64,000 nucleotides of DNA from an uncultured Methanobrevibacter sp. (GCF_934746965.1 NZ_CAKVFS010000002.1:180582-244581), one strand, 5' to 3'. Shown: positions 26,743 to 36,834, counted from the stretch's first letter. Numbers and translations: made by a program. The notes: a model not told the origin generated them from the sequence alone.

Positions 26743-27363
26743 ATGCCAGAAACAGATTATTTAAAAATACCTCAAAATAGAATAGGGGCACTAATCGGAA
26801 ACAAAGGAGATGTAAAAAAATCAATTGAAAAAGCAACTGAAACAATCCTTGATATTGATAGTGAAGACGGAACTGTTTACATTACCCCTCAAGAAGATAT
26901 GAGTGATCCTCTTGGTGTATGGAATGCGAATCATATTGTAAAAGCTGTAGCTCGTGGATTTAATCCAGAATGTGCACTTAAATTAGTTGATGATAATGTT
27001 TATTTAGAAATAATAAAATTACCATTATACATTGGAAAATCTAAAAATGCACTTTCCAGATACAAAGGAAGAATAATTGGCCAAAATGGAAAAACACGTG
27101 AAATAATTACTGAAATGGCTGATGTAGATATGGCCATTTATGGAAAAACAGTTTCATTAATTGGTGAAATGGATAATATTACGATAGCTAAAGAAGCTAT
27201 TGAAATGATTTTAAAAGGATCAAGACATAAATCCGTTTATTCATTTTTAGAACGTAAAAAAGATGAATTAAAACTTAAAGAATTTAAAGATCTTGTTGGA
27301 ATCAAAGATGATGAAATTGAATTTAAAGATGGAATCGAATTTGATGAAGATCTTATGAAATAG
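26743..27363 (+). CDS. KH-domain RNA-binding protein (archaeal Dim2/Pno1-like)
   Basis: 206 aa with two KH domains. The first has the GxxG loop in [15 protein letters not shown] (residues about 12-26); the second has [19 protein letters not shown] near residue 106. This matches archaeal Dim2/Pno1, which binds near the 3' end of pre-16S rRNA and works with RIO kinases and the Nob1 nuclease. AAGGTGA precedes the ATG. Rio1 and aIF1A lie just upstream beyond one opposite-strand gene. The stop codon is inside a strong hairpin. Confidence 0.9.
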   Translation: MPETDYLKIPQNRIGALIGNKGDVKKSIEKATETILDIDSEDGTVYITPQEDMSDPLGVWNANHIVKAVARGFNPECALKLVDDNVYLEIIKLPLYIGKSKNALSRYKGRIIGQNGKTREIITEMADVDMAIYGKTVSLIGEMDNITIAKEAIEMILKGSRHKSVYSFLERKKDELKLKEFKDLVGIKDDEIEFKDGIEFDEDLMK

Positions 27364-27398
27364 TAACATGATTATGTTACTTTAAACTCTTTTTTTAA
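27362..27398 (+). terminator. Hairpin over the KH-protein stop codon plus T-run
   Basis: AGTAACAT-GATT-ATGTTACT, a perfect 8-bp stem with 4-nt loop that starts inside the TAG stop, followed by TTTAAACTCTTTTTTT. Classical intrinsic-terminator shape. The rest of the gap up to 27652 is AT-rich and I see no gene in it. Confidence 0.7.
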
Positions 27399-27652
27399 AT
27401 AATTAAAATATTTTAATTTAACTTCAAAAATATTAAAATAAATAGCAAAACATTATATACTTTACTTAGCATATATAGATATTGTAATGAAAATATCATG
27501 TTTTCTACAATAAATTTATTATTTTTTTATCTACAAATTAATCAAACTAGACAGCATACTCTAAAAATATTACTTTGAAAATGCTCTCTGAATTGATTTA
27601 AATAAATAGATTATAAATAATTTAATTATAAACTTTTTGAGGAGGGAACAAT

Positions 27653-29353
27653 TTGTCTCAACAAGCAAATGAACTCTTTGACAATTTCCAACAATTGACT
27701 CCATCAGAGTTCTTTAGAAAAAATAAACAGATGTTAGGATTTACTGGTAAAATACGCTCATTAACAATTGTTTTTCACGAATTAATTACAAACAGTTTTG
27801 ATGCGGCTGAAGAAGCAGGTATCCTTCCAGAAATTAATATTGAATTAAAAAGAATAGATAAAGAACATTATATTCTCAGACACTCCGATAATGGTCCTGG
27901 GATTCCTGAAGATTATGTAATGCAAGTATACTGTAGTATGTTTGCAGGATCAAAATTTAGAAACATCCAATCAAGAGGACAACAAGGTTTAGGTTGTAGT
28001 GGTTGTGTACTTTTATCACAAATGACTACTGGTGAGCCAGCTCGCGTAATCTCCTGTTACCAAGAAGGAGATGAACTTAAAGGAGTTAAAATGAAGTTCA
28101 AAATGGATGTTAAGAAAAATAAAGGTATGTTAATGGAAAGAGAAGATTTTCCTGCAGAACATACTGGAGTTTGCATCGAATTACAATTTAAAGATGTTTC
28201 CTACTCCATGGCAGAACAAGGAGCTTTTGAATACATTAGAAGAACCATGATTGGAAACCCTCATGCAAAAATTACATTTAGAGATCCAACAGGACACAAA
28301 TATATTTTTAAAAGAGCTGCAAATATTGTTCCAGTACTTCCAAAAGAAGTTTTACCACATCCAAAAGGAGTTAGTGCAGATGACATCCTTTTCATGGCAA
28401 AACATACTGATAAAAGACGATACAAAAGTATGTTAACCAGTTCACTTTCAAGAATGTCCAATAAAAGAGTAAAAGAAATTGAAGAAATGACTGGTATTGA
28501 CATGAATAAACGTCCAAAAGATATGGAATGGGCTGAAGCAGAAGCAATTGTAAACTGTTTCAAAAAAATGAAATTCATGGCACCTCCAAGTAATGGACTT
28601 ATACCAATTGGTTCCGAACAGATTGAAAAAGGTATGAAACAAATTCTTAAACCAGAATTCATAGCTACACTTACCAGAAAACCAGTAACTTATGGTGGAG
28701 GTGTTTCATTTATTATTGAAGCTGGAATTGCTTATGGTGGAGATTCTGGAAGAGTTGTAAATGAACAAAGAAAATCCGAGATTATGAGATTTGCAAACAG
28801 AGTTCCTTTAACTTTCGATCAAGGAAGTTGTGCAATTACTGAAGCTTTAAAAAGTATTGATTGGAAACGTTATGGAATTAAAGACTTTGATAACTCCCCA
28901 ATTACATTATTTGTAAATATCATTTCAACACAAGTTCCTTATCTTTCTACAGGAAAACAAAGTGTATCTCCAGAACCTGAAATTGTCCATGAAATAAGAC
29001 AATCTACAATGACATTAGCTCGTAAACTTCAAAAACATTTAAGAGCTAAAAAAGCTGCAAAAGAAAAAGCAATGCGTTCAAAAGTATTTGAAGATTATCT
29101 CCCAGTTATTATTGAAGAAGCTGCAAAATTAGGTGAAACTGGAGTACCTGAATATAATCAAGTTTTAGCTAAAGTAACTAAAAGAGCACTTGCAGAATTA
29201 CTTGGTGAAAAAGTTGAAGAAGAGGAAGAAGAAGTTGAAGAAGACGCATTAATCATGGAAGAACTTGATGAATTTGGATATGCTGTTGATGATGACCACA
29301 GTAATCTTAAAAACATAGAAGAAGACACTCCAGAATATGAAGAGGAAGAATAA
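27653..29353 (+). CDS. top6B: DNA topoisomerase VI subunit B, TTG start
   Basis: ATPase subunit of the type IIB topoisomerase, 566 aa. The GHKL fold is clear: [14 protein letters not shown] (N-box, around residue 43), DNGPGIP (about 79-85) and [10 protein letters not shown] (about 107-116). A helix-two-turn-helix and transducer domain follow, with the switch lysine in STGKQSV near residue 436. The C-terminus is a strongly acidic tail of about 45 residues. TTG start with GGAGG 8 nt upstream. Followed by top6A after 13 nt, so one operon. Confidence 0.95.
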   Translation: MSQQANELFDNFQQLTPSEFFRKNKQMLGFTGKIRSLTIVFHELITNSFDAAEEAGILPEINIELKRIDKEHYILRHSDNGPGIPEDYVMQVYCSMFAGSKFRNIQSRGQQGLGCSGCVLLSQMTTGEPARVISCYQEGDELKGVKMKFKMDVKKNKGMLMEREDFPAEHTGVCIELQFKDVSYSMAEQGAFEYIRRTMIGNPHAKITFRDPTGHKYIFKRAANIVPVLPKEVLPHPKGVSADDILFMAKHTDKRRYKSMLTSSLSRMSNKRVKEIEEMTGIDMNKRPKDMEWAEAEAIVNCFKKMKFMAPPSNGLIPIGSEQIEKGMKQILKPEFIATLTRKPVTYGGGVSFIIEAGIAYGGDSGRVVNEQRKSEIMRFANRVPLTFDQGSCAITEALKSIDWKRYGIKDFDNSPITLFVNIISTQVPYLSTGKQSVSPEPEIVHEIRQSTMTLARKLQKHLRAKKAAKEKAMRSKVFEDYLPVIIEEAAKLGETGVPEYNQVLAKVTKRALAELLGEKVEEEEEEVEEDALIMEELDEFGYAVDDDHSNLKNIEEDTPEYEEEE

Positions 29354-29366
29354 TTAGGTGGTTTAA

Positions 29367-30460
<1,094 letters not shown>

Positions 30461-30467
<7 letters not shown>

Positions 30468-30520
30468 ATTTATTCCTTAAATTTTAAGCAAATTTTTTTA
30501 AATTTGCTCACTTCTTATTT
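30461..30520 (+). terminator. Tandem hairpins at the end of top6BA
   Basis: First, the perfect palindrome GGAATAAATTTATTCC (30461-30476) includes the TAA stop of top6A. Second, AGCAAATTT-TTTT-AAATTTGCT (30487-30508), a perfect 9-bp stem, is followed by CACTTCTTATTTTTTT. The second is the better terminator. Confidence 0.65.
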
Positions 30521-30670
30521 TTTTAAATTTAATACAATAACTTTTCTAAAAATAAAGTATTAAAAAAGCAGGAAATTTCTGAAGCTCCAATCAGCAAATT
30601 TCTTAAAAAAACTGCTATTTCTCCTAAAAAATTTATATAATAAATGACATACTACTATCCGTGTTGTCAT

Positions 30671-32518
30671 ATGAAAAATTTAATATTTAAAAAACAGTGG
30701 ATAATTTTAATATCACTTTTTATAATGATAATTGGAATTTCTACTGTAAGCGCAAATGAAAATATTACTGATCTAAATCAGAATATTGAAACATATGATA
30801 ATAATATTGTTAACACTAATTTAGAAGTTAGTGATAGTAATATTATTCAATCAGACAATAGTAATTTCAAATCCAATGTTACTATTGATGTAAAAGATTT
30901 TGAAATGTATTATAAAAATGGTACTAGATTAACTGGAAAATTATCAGATAATAATAGTAATCCTATAGTTAACCAAACTGTTATTATCAATATTAATGGT
31001 TTAAATTATAGTAGAACAACTGATAACAACGGTGCTTTTGGAATGAATATTAATTTAAATCCAAATGTTTATAATTTTACTGTAACCTACAATGGTTCAG
31101 ATATTTATAATCCTACATCCAACAATGCCAAAGTTACAGTTTTATCTACAATTGATTCAAAGGATTTAATTAAATATTACAGGAACGAATCACAATTCTA
31201 CGCAACATTCCTAGACAAACAAGGAAAACCACTAACTAACACATCCGTCCAATTCAACATAAACGGTGTATTCTACACCAGACAAACAAACGAAAACGGA
31301 ACAGCAAAACTAAACATAAACCTCGAACCCGGCACATTCATTATCACCGCCATTCATACTAATGGTGAAAAAAAAGGATATAATATTACTGTTTTATCCA
31401 CTATTATTTCAAAAAATTTAATTAAATATTACAGGAACGAATCACAATTCTACGCAACATTCCTAGACAAACAAGGAAAACCACTAACTAACACATCCGT
31501 CCAATTCAACATAAACGGTGTATTCTACACCAGACAAACAAACGAAAACGGAACAGCAAAACTAAACATAAACCTCAATCCAGGCACATTCATTATCACT
31601 TCTTTCCATCCAGACGGATTAGAAGTTGGAAATGAAATTATTGTCAATAAAACTTTAATTACATATGATATTAGTCAACCATGCAATACAAGTGGCAGTG
31701 CAACTTTCAATGCAGAAGTTTTAGATGGACAAGGTAAACCTCTCAGTAATGCATCTGTAACATTTAGTATTTCCGGTAAAGTCTTAACTAAACTTACTAA
31801 TGCTAAAGGTATTGCTTATATCAATATTAGTGCATATCCTGGAATTTATACCATCACAACCTCATATAATGGTTATTCTGTAGGAAATACCTTAGAAATT
31901 TACAATAATAATACTGGATTTAAAAGATATAACTTAGGTTCAAATGAAAATGGAACTGTTCATTTATACAAATCAATCGGAAATACCAGTTCAAAAGTAA
32001 GAATTGCATATATTATTGGCGTTCACATAACTGAAAATGCAGTCCACAAAGCATTATTCGATGAATTAACTAAAAAATCCAATGAATTAAATTACTGTTA
32101 TGACATTTACAAAATAAATGTAATTCCAGTTAGTGATTCTAGTCAAAATACTAATAGGATGAAAGGACAACTTTTAGGACATGATTTTGTAGTTCCCGAA
32201 GCTATAAAAAACAATTACTCACTTGTAGTTGATGTGCATTCTAATGAAGGTGGAGCATATATTATAACTAACTTTGCGTTTGCTCCAGCACAAGATAATG
32301 TATCAAAAGCTATAGCTACTAAAATAATTAATGATAATCCAGGTTTAAGTGAATACTTCCCAGAATCACAAACAAGTCCAGCATATGTAACTTTACCTAT
32401 ACAAAAGTCAGGCACTCCAACTGTACTTTACGAAACATATAAATTTGAAGATTACAATAAAGTAACTGTACCATATGTTGATTTATTAATTGAGTCTGTT
32501 GACACAATGTTTGATTAA
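30671..32518 (+). CDS. Adhesin-like secreted surface protein with Ig-like repeats and a putative M14-like metallohydrolase domain
   Basis: 615 aa. A signal peptide is evident (KK-Q-W then a hydrophobic run, cleavage near VSA-NE at about residue 29). Residues about 70-410 hold four Ig-like beta-sandwich repeats of about 84 aa (KPLTNTSVQFNINGV, GTAKLNINL). From about 440 a different domain begins: GVHITE puts H452 and E455 as HxxE, DVHSNEGG gives H523, and LYETY gives E588. This pattern resembles the zinc ligands and catalytic glutamate of M14/aspartoacylase-like enzymes. There is no C-terminal anchor, so the protein may be free or bound by its repeats. ATG 30671 fits the signal peptide better than ATG 30644. 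Enzymatic role is inference. Confidence 0.8.
   Translation: MKNLIFKKQWIILISLFIMIIGISTVSANENITDLNQNIETYDNNIVNTNLEVSDSNIIQSDNSNFKSNVTIDVKDFEMYYKNGTRLTGKLSDNNSNPIVNQTVIININGLNYSRTTDNNGAFGMNINLNPNVYNFTVTYNGSDIYNPTSNNAKVTVLSTIDSKDLIKYYRNESQFYATFLDKQGKPLTNTSVQFNINGVFYTRQTNENGTAKLNINLEPGTFIITAIHTNGEKKGYNITVLSTIISKNLIKYYRNESQFYATFLDKQGKPLTNTSVQFNINGVFYTRQTNENGTAKLNINLNPGTFIITSFHPDGLEVGNEIIVNKTLITYDISQPCNTSGSATFNAEVLDGQGKPLSNASVTFSISGKVLTKLTNAKGIAYINISAYPGIYTITTSYNGYSVGNTLEIYNNNTGFKRYNLGSNENGTVHLYKSIGNTSSKVRIAYIIGVHITENAVHKALFDELTKKSNELNYCYDIYKINVIPVSDSSQNTNRMKGQLLGHDFVVPEAIKNNYSLVVDVHSNEGGAYIITNFAFAPAQDNVSKAIATKIINDNPGLSEYFPESQTSPAYVTLPIQKSGTPTVLYETYKFEDYNKVTVPYVDLLIESVDTMFD
31165..31347 (+). repeat. 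Adhesin internal repeat, copy 1
   Basis: 183 nt that recur at 31417-31599 (offset 252 nt, 84 codons) with only three mismatches that I can count, all in one six-base patch. Codons here end in C much more often than in the flanking repeats. Confidence 0.9.
31417..31599 (+). repeat. Adhesin internal repeat, copy 2
   Basis: Near-identical partner of 31165-31347. The segments between and outside the two copies are diverged, so the copies are younger than the protein-level repeat array, as expected from recent duplication or gene conversion. Confidence 0.9.
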
Positions 32519-32554
32519 CAACCAAAGTAAATTTAATAAATGGAGGAATGATTA

Positions 32555-33001
32555 ATGAAGAAAAATGATATTATACTTGCAATTATTATTGTTTGTATTA
32601 TACTAGTTGGTTTAGTCTTCTATGCAACAAACATGGCAGCTAATCAATCAGATAATACAACTAAACAAGACAATAATTCTTCAATTAATATAACCCACAA
32701 CAATACAACATCTAGTTCAATTAGTTCTAGCTCTGATTCCAGTTCTTCTGATTCATCAAGTGGAAGCTCTTCAAGTTCAGATTCATCATCTAGTTCACAT
32801 AGTTCATCTGACAGAAGTTCTTCAAGTGGAAGTTCCAGCCACCATAGTGATTCAAGCCATGGCGGAAGCTCTTCAAGTGGAAGTTCCAGTTCAAGTGGAT
32901 CAAGCCATAGTGGAAGCTCTTCAAGTGGAAGTTCCAGTTCAAGTAGTGGCTCTGGAAGCAGCGGTTCTGGTGATGGATCAGGTATTATAGATGTAAACTA
33001 A
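32555..33001 (+). CDS. Membrane-anchored serine-rich low-complexity protein
   Basis: 148 aa. The N-terminus has Lys-Lys then a single hydrophobic helix (residues about 5-27) and no clear cleavage site, so it is probably anchored with the rest outside. Residues about 50-142 are almost entirely Ser with Gly, Asp and some His (SSGSSSSSDSS, SSHHSDSSHGG). Such stretches act as spacers or are O-glycosylated in surface proteins; the histidines might bind metal, and a metal-efflux locus follows, but that link is a guess. GGAGGAATG precedes the ATG. It lies 36 nt after the adhesin and could share its transcript. The other reading frame over this stretch is an artefact of the repeats. Confidence 0.75.
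   Translation: MKKNDIILAIIIVCIILVGLVFYATNMAANQSDNTTKQDNNSSINITHNNTTSSSISSSSDSSSSDSSSGSSSSSDSSSSSHSSSDRSSSSGSSSHHSDSSHGGSSSSGSSSSSGSSHSGSSSSGSSSSSSGSGSSGSGDGSGIIDVN
32864..32896 (+). repeat. 33-nt exact repeat in the Ser-rich gene, copy 1
   Basis: Coding repeat giving Gly-Ser-Ser-Ser-Ser-Gly-type residues; the same 33 nt recur 48 nt downstream, in frame. Confidence 0.85.
32912..32944 (+). repeat. 33-nt exact repeat in the Ser-rich gene, copy 2
   Basis: Second copy, in frame with the first. Further partial copies precede it from about 32760, so the length of the spacer region may vary between strains. Confidence 0.85.
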
Positions 33002-33024
33002 ATTTTTACATCTTTTCTTTTTTT
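32989..33024 (+). terminator. Hairpin over the Ser-rich gene stop codon plus T-run
   Basis: AGATGTAAA-CTAAATT-TTTACATCT, a perfect 9-bp stem with the TAA stop (32999-33001) in the loop, followed by TTTCTTTTTTT. Strong intrinsic-terminator shape. Confidence 0.7.
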
Positions 33025-33102
33025 ATAAATTTGAAATTTTTATTTTTGATATATTTTTTGTAATTTTAGTAAAGCAAAATATTTATATAATACAAATAAT
33101 CA

Positions 33103-33120
33103 TATACCCTACTAGGTATA
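33103..33120 (+). promoter_or_regulatory. Operator-like palindrome at the csoR promoter
   Basis: TATACC-CTACTA-GGTATA: two perfect 6-nt arms around a 6-nt centre, 13 nt upstream of the csoR start. A TATA-like AATATTTATATAA lies at about 33079-33091, so the palindrome falls on the expected transcription start. CsoR-family operators are G/C-tract pseudo-palindromes of this general form, so autoregulation is likely. Confidence 0.65.
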
Positions 33121-33132
33121 GGTTGTGTTATT

Positions 33133-33405
33133 TTGAAAAAATGTATGGACTCCGAAAATATCCACAGAAGATTAAAAAAAATAATAGGCCAATTGAATGC
33201 AATTGATCGTATGATTGAAGAAGATATTCCTTGTGAAAATATTTTAATGCAAATAAACGCATCAAAATCAGCCCTACATAAAGTAGGACATATAATTGTT
33301 GAAGGACATCTTGAACATTGTATTAAAGAAAGTATGGAAAAAGGAGATACTGAAGAAGCATTGGCAGACATATCTACTATATTAGAGTATTATTCTAGAA
33401 TTTAA
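33133..33405 (+). CDS. csoR: CsoR/FrmR-family metal-sensing transcriptional repressor
   Basis: 90 aa all-helical repressor. The Cu(I)-site residues known from CsoR are present with the right spacing: C34, H59 (25 residues on) and C63 (4 further). The N-terminal helix IHRRLKKIIGQLNAIDRMIEED is typical of the family's DNA-binding/dimer region. The start is either TTG 33133 or ATG 33145; the Shine-Dalgarno is poor for both. It is flanked by palindromes upstream and downstream and followed by a P-type ATPase and an HMA chaperone, which together make copper the best guess for the ligand. Confidence 0.85.
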   Translation: MKKCMDSENIHRRLKKIIGQLNAIDRMIEEDIPCENILMQINASKSALHKVGHIIVEGHLEHCIKESMEKGDTEEALADISTILEYYSRI

Positions 33406-33423
33406 TTTTTTTTAAAATAACTT

Positions 33424-33441
33424 GATACCCCCATAGGTATA
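33424..33441 (+). promoter_or_regulatory. Operator-like palindrome between csoR and the metal ATPase gene
   Basis: GATACC-CCCATA-GGTATA has the same 6-6-6 layout as the site at 33103-33120 (arms ATACC/GGTAT). It lies about 90 nt upstream of the ATPase ATG. Confidence 0.6.
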
Positions 33442-33498
33442 GATATCTAAATAATAAAAGTAACTAAAAATTTTATTTTTTTAAAATAATTTAATACA

Positions 33499-33516
33499 TA
33501 TAGGGGTATACCTATA
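33499..33516 (+). promoter_or_regulatory. Third palindrome, just before the metal ATPase gene
   Basis: TATAGG-GGTATA-CCTATA, overlapping the perfect 8-nt palindrome GGTATACC. It ends 5 nt before the AAGGTGAT Shine-Dalgarno of the ATPase gene. The same half-site bases occur in a different arrangement from the other two sites, so it may be an overlapping or alternative operator. Confidence 0.5.
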
Positions 33517-33529
33517 CTAAGGTGATTAA

Positions 33530-35383
33530 ATGAATATAAAAAATTGGCTAAGAAATGATGAAATAATAGAAATAACATTAATGGTTATTTCAGCTATCTC
33601 ATTAATAATTGGATTTATCAAACCACACTTATTGTTCTTTGATTCATCTTGGATAGCAATCATATTATGTGGCTTACCAATAATTAAAGAAGCAACAAAA
33701 GCATTAATACATGAAAAAGATATAAAAGCAGATTTATTAGTTTCAATAGCTATCATATCATCAATAATAATTGGTGAAGTATTTGCTGCAGGAGCAATTG
33801 CTTTAATCATGACTATTGGAGGATTTTTAGAAGAGTACACTGTGAGTAAAACTCAAAATGAGATTAAAAATTTAATTGACATTACTCCCCAAACTGCGAC
33901 ATTAATAAACTGTAATGGGGATGAAGAAGAAGTAAATGCTCAAAATATCAAAATAAACGACATTATAAAAGTTTTACCTGGAGAAGTAATTCCTGGAGAT
34001 GGAGTAATTATAAAAGGTGAATCTTCAATAAACCAAGCAGTATTAACCGGAGAGTCACTTCCAGCGGATAAAACTGTAGGCGATGAAGTATACAGTGGTA
34101 CAATAAACTTATATGGTTCAATAATCATCAAAGCAACAAAAAATGGGGAAAATAATTCTATAAATAAATTAATAAAATTAATTAAATCTTCAAAGCCTGA
34201 AAATGCTAAAATCGTAAAAACCGCTGACAAGTGGGCAACATGGATTGTTGTAGTTGCATTTATCTGTTCAATAGGAACCTGGATTATAACTCATGAAATT
34301 TTAAGAGCTGTTACAATACTTATAGTATTTTGCCCATGTGCATTAATTTTAGCTACACCAACAGCAATTATGGCTGCTATTGGGAATTTAACTAAACAAG
34401 GAATTTTAGTTAAAGATGGAGAATCTCTTGAAGAATTAGGTAAAGTAAATGATTTAATTTTAGATAAAACCGGAACATTAACCTATGGAGAACCAGAAGT
34501 AAGTCAAATAATCCTATATAATAAGAAAAATTCTAAAAAAGAAATAATACATATTCTTGCATCACTTGAAAATAAATCAGAACATCCCCTTGCTAAAGCA
34601 ATTGTAAAATATTATAAAATCCGTAAAAATCCCCCATTAAAAGAAGTAAATGATTTTGAGATTATTCCTGGAAAAGGAGTTAGAGGAAAAATTGGAAATG
34701 ATGAAATAATAGCTGGAAACAAAAAGATTTTAAATGAAAATTATGAAGAATTTGAAAAAACAAAAGTTCAGCCTCATTTAGATACTGGAGCAACTACAAT
34801 TTATCTTTGTATAAATAATCAATTAATTGGAGCAGTATTATTATCTGATTTTTTAAGAAATAATGCAGTTGATGTTATTCTTAATTTAAAATCAATAAAT
34901 GTTACCCCAGTACTTATGAGTGGAGATAATCAAAATACAACTCAAACTATTGCTTCAAAAGTTGGGATTGATGATTACAAATATAACTGTTTACCTGAAG
35001 ATAAACGTAATTACATTAAAGAATTACAATTAAAAAACAATAAAGTAGCTATGATTGGAGATGGATTAAATGATGCACCATCTTTAAAACAAGCTAATGT
35101 AGGAATTTCAATGGGTAGCATTGGCAGTGACATTTCAATTGAAGCTTCAAACATTACTTTAATCCACGATAATATCCAAGACTTACCCCATTTATTTAAA
35201 ATATCTAAAAAAACTTTAAGAACTATCAATGTTGGAATTGGATTTGCATTAACCTTAAATTTAATAGCAACAATTTTAGCAATGTTAGGTCTGTTAAATC
35301 CAATTGAAGGTGCATTTGTTCATAATATTGGTTCTATTATTGTAATTATCTATGCATCATCACTTTTAAAGTATAACCAATAA
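33530..35383 (+). CDS. Heavy-metal-translocating P1B-type ATPase
   Basis: 617 aa ATP-driven metal exporter. Membrane helices start at the N-terminus without an HMA domain. Seen in order: actuator domain with TGESLPAD (about 176-183), the CPC metal site in FCPCALILATPT (about 266-277), the phosphorylation site DKTGTLT (about 312-318), the SEHPLA histidine-proline motif, and GDGLNDAPSL. The last helices (HNIGSIIVIIYASSLL) look more like Zn/Cd-type pumps than classical CopA, which has YN and MSS motifs there. The CsoR neighbour with a Cu(I)-type Cys-His-Cys site argues for copper, so specificity is open. AAGGTGAT precedes the ATG. The missing HMA domain is encoded separately just downstream. Confidence 0.9.
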   Translation: MNIKNWLRNDEIIEITLMVISAISLIIGFIKPHLLFFDSSWIAIILCGLPIIKEATKALIHEKDIKADLLVSIAIISSIIIGEVFAAGAIALIMTIGGFLEEYTVSKTQNEIKNLIDITPQTATLINCNGDEEEVNAQNIKINDIIKVLPGEVIPGDGVIIKGESSINQAVLTGESLPADKTVGDEVYSGTINLYGSIIIKATKNGENNSINKLIKLIKSSKPENAKIVKTADKWATWIVVVAFICSIGTWIITHEILRAVTILIVFCPCALILATPTAIMAAIGNLTKQGILVKDGESLEELGKVNDLILDKTGTLTYGEPEVSQIILYNKKNSKKEIIHILASLENKSEHPLAKAIVKYYKIRKNPPLKEVNDFEIIPGKGVRGKIGNDEIIAGNKKILNENYEEFEKTKVQPHLDTGATTIYLCINNQLIGAVLLSDFLRNNAVDVILNLKSINVTPVLMSGDNQNTTQTIASKVGIDDYKYNCLPEDKRNYIKELQLKNNKVAMIGDGLNDAPSLKQANVGISMGSIGSDISIEASNITLIHDNIQDLPHLFKISKKTLRTINVGIGFALTLNLIATILAMLGLLNPIEGAFVHNIGSIIVIIYASSLLKYNQ

Positions 35384-35457
35384 TTTTGGCATGACTAAAA
35401 GTTTATATATAAATTCCAAATAAATAATAAAACATAAAATAAAGGAGAATAACAATT

Positions 35458-35670
35458 ATGGCAACTGAAGAAAAAACTATTAATGTTGTTGGAATGCATT
35501 GTCCATCTTGTGTAGCTGCTGTTGAGCTTTCTATAAAAGATTTAGATGGCGTTGAAGATGCAAAAGCAGATTTAGAAACTAATACTGCAAAAGTTACATT
35601 TGATTCTGAAAAAGTATCTGATGCAGATTTAGCTGGTGCAGTTGAAGAAGCTGGATTTAAGGTAGAATAA
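35458..35670 (+). CDS. HMA-domain metallochaperone (CopZ-like)
   Basis: 70 aa single HMA domain with the metal-binding motif GMHCPSC (C15, C18) followed by VAAVELSIKDLDGVEDAKADL and a final GFKVE. It would carry Cu(I) or another soft metal to the ATPase encoded 75 nt upstream, replacing the ATPase's missing N-terminal domain. AAAGGAG precedes the ATG, and a TATA-like TTTATATATAAAT lies at 35400-35412, so the gene may also be transcribed alone. Confidence 0.9.
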   Translation: MATEEKTINVVGMHCPSCVAAVELSIKDLDGVEDAKADLETNTAKVTFDSEKVSDADLAGAVEEAGFKVE

Positions 35671-35680
35671 ATTTTCTACC
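35661..35680 (+). terminator. Hairpin over the HMA-chaperone stop codon
   Basis: GGTAGAA-TAAATT-TTCTACC, a perfect 7-bp stem with the TAA stop at the start of the loop. T-rich sequence (TTATTTATTACTCTTTTTT) follows about 10-30 nt later. Confidence 0.55.
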
Positions 35681-35796
35681 GTTAAATCTTATTTATTACT
35701 CTTTTTTACTAATTTTAAAATATCAAATTTTATATAATTTAACTTACAAATTTTAATCCATATAAAAAAAAAATTTTAAAAAAAATAGGGATTAAA

Positions 35797-36813
35797 ATGA
35801 AATCTGTAGCTATAAACGGATATGGAACCATTGGAAAAAGAGTGGCTGATGCAGTAGCTGCTCAAGATGATATGAAAGTAATTGGTGTAAGTAAAACTAG
35901 GCCTAATTATGAAGCAAAAACTGCAGTTGAAGAAAAAAGTTATGATTTATACATTGGAATTCCTGAAAGAGAAAATCAATTTAAAGAAGCAGGAATTGAA
36001 ATAGCTGGAACTGTAGAAGACATGATTCAAGAAGCAGATGTTGTTGTAGATTGTACTCCTGGAACTATTGGTCCTCAAAACTTAGAAATGTATAAAAAAG
36101 CAGGAGTGAAAGCAATCTATCAAGGTGGAGAAGACCATGAATTAACTGGACTTTCATTTAATGCAATTTCAAACTATGATGATTCATATGGAAAAGATTA
36201 CACTAGAGTTGTTTCATGTAACACTACTGGACTTACCCGTACTTTAAGTACTATTGACCCAATTGCAGATATTAAAAAAGTTAGGGCAGTAATGGTTAGA
36301 AGAGGTTCTGATCCTTCAGAAGTTAAAAAAGGACCTATTAATTCTATCGTACCAAATCCTCCAAAAGTACCTTCCCATCATGGACCTGATGTAAAAACTG
36401 TTATGGATGGTATTGATGTAACAACAATGGCATTACTTGTTCCTACAACACTTATGCACCAACATAATATAATGGTTGAAATTAACAATGAAGTAGAAAC
36501 TGAAGAAATTGTTGAAGCTTTAGAAAAACGTTCTAGAGTTCTTGTTGTAGATGCTAGTGAAGGTTTAGGATCAACTGCTGAACTTATGGAATATGCAAAA
36601 GAACTTGGAAGAAATAGAAATGATTTATATGAAATTCCAGTTTGGAGAGAATCCATAAATGTAGTTGGTAAAGAATTATATTATATGCAGGCAGTTCACC
36701 AAGAATCTGATGTTGTTCCAGAAAACATTGATGCAATTCGTGCATTACTTGAAATGGAATCAGATAACGAAAAATCAATAGCTAAAACCAATAAAGCAAT
36801 GGGAATTTTATAA
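35797..36813 (+). CDS. gap: Glyceraldehyde-3-phosphate dehydrogenase, archaeal type II
   Basis: 338 aa NAD(P)-dependent enzyme of gluconeogenesis/glycolysis. The N-terminal Rossmann motif is [15 protein letters not shown] (residues 6-20); the catalytic cysteine is C141 in SCNTTGLTR. The C-terminal part holds the archaeal-type insert. GGGATT precedes the ATG. The stop codon lies in a perfect hairpin. Together with ppsA and pycB in this window it belongs to carbon assimilation from acetyl-CoA and CO2. Intact. Confidence 0.95.
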   Translation: MKSVAINGYGTIGKRVADAVAAQDDMKVIGVSKTRPNYEAKTAVEEKSYDLYIGIPERENQFKEAGIEIAGTVEDMIQEADVVVDCTPGTIGPQNLEMYKKAGVKAIYQGGEDHELTGLSFNAISNYDDSYGKDYTRVVSCNTTGLTRTLSTIDPIADIKKVRAVMVRRGSDPSEVKKGPINSIVPNPPKVPSHHGPDVKTVMDGIDVTTMALLVPTTLMHQHNIMVEINNEVETEEIVEALEKRSRVLVVDASEGLGSTAELMEYAKELGRNRNDLYEIPVWRESINVVGKELYYMQAVHQESDVVPENIDAIRALLEMESDNEKSIAKTNKAMGIL

Positions 36814-36834
36814 TTCCCCTAAAAAACTTTTTTT
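36801..36834 (+). terminator. Hairpin over the gap stop codon plus T-run
   Basis: GGGAATT-TTAT-AATTCCC, a perfect 7-bp stem, with the TAA stop spanning loop and 3' arm; CTAAAAAACTTTTTTT follows. The next gene starts at 36842, so read-through would be needed for co-transcription. Confidence 0.6.

Noticed and set aside
27401..27418. Perfect 18-nt palindrome after the KH-protein terminator
   Set aside because: Made only of A and T and without loop bases; expected often by chance in this genome.
28251..28662. Alternative frames on both strands inside top6B
   Set aside because: They lie wholly within a well-conserved gene and show no family resemblance or ribosome-binding site.
32760..32990. Second long frame over the Ser-rich gene, rich in Val, Glu and Gln
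   Set aside because: It arises from the repetitive codons of the Ser-rich frame, has no Shine-Dalgarno and no plausible fold.
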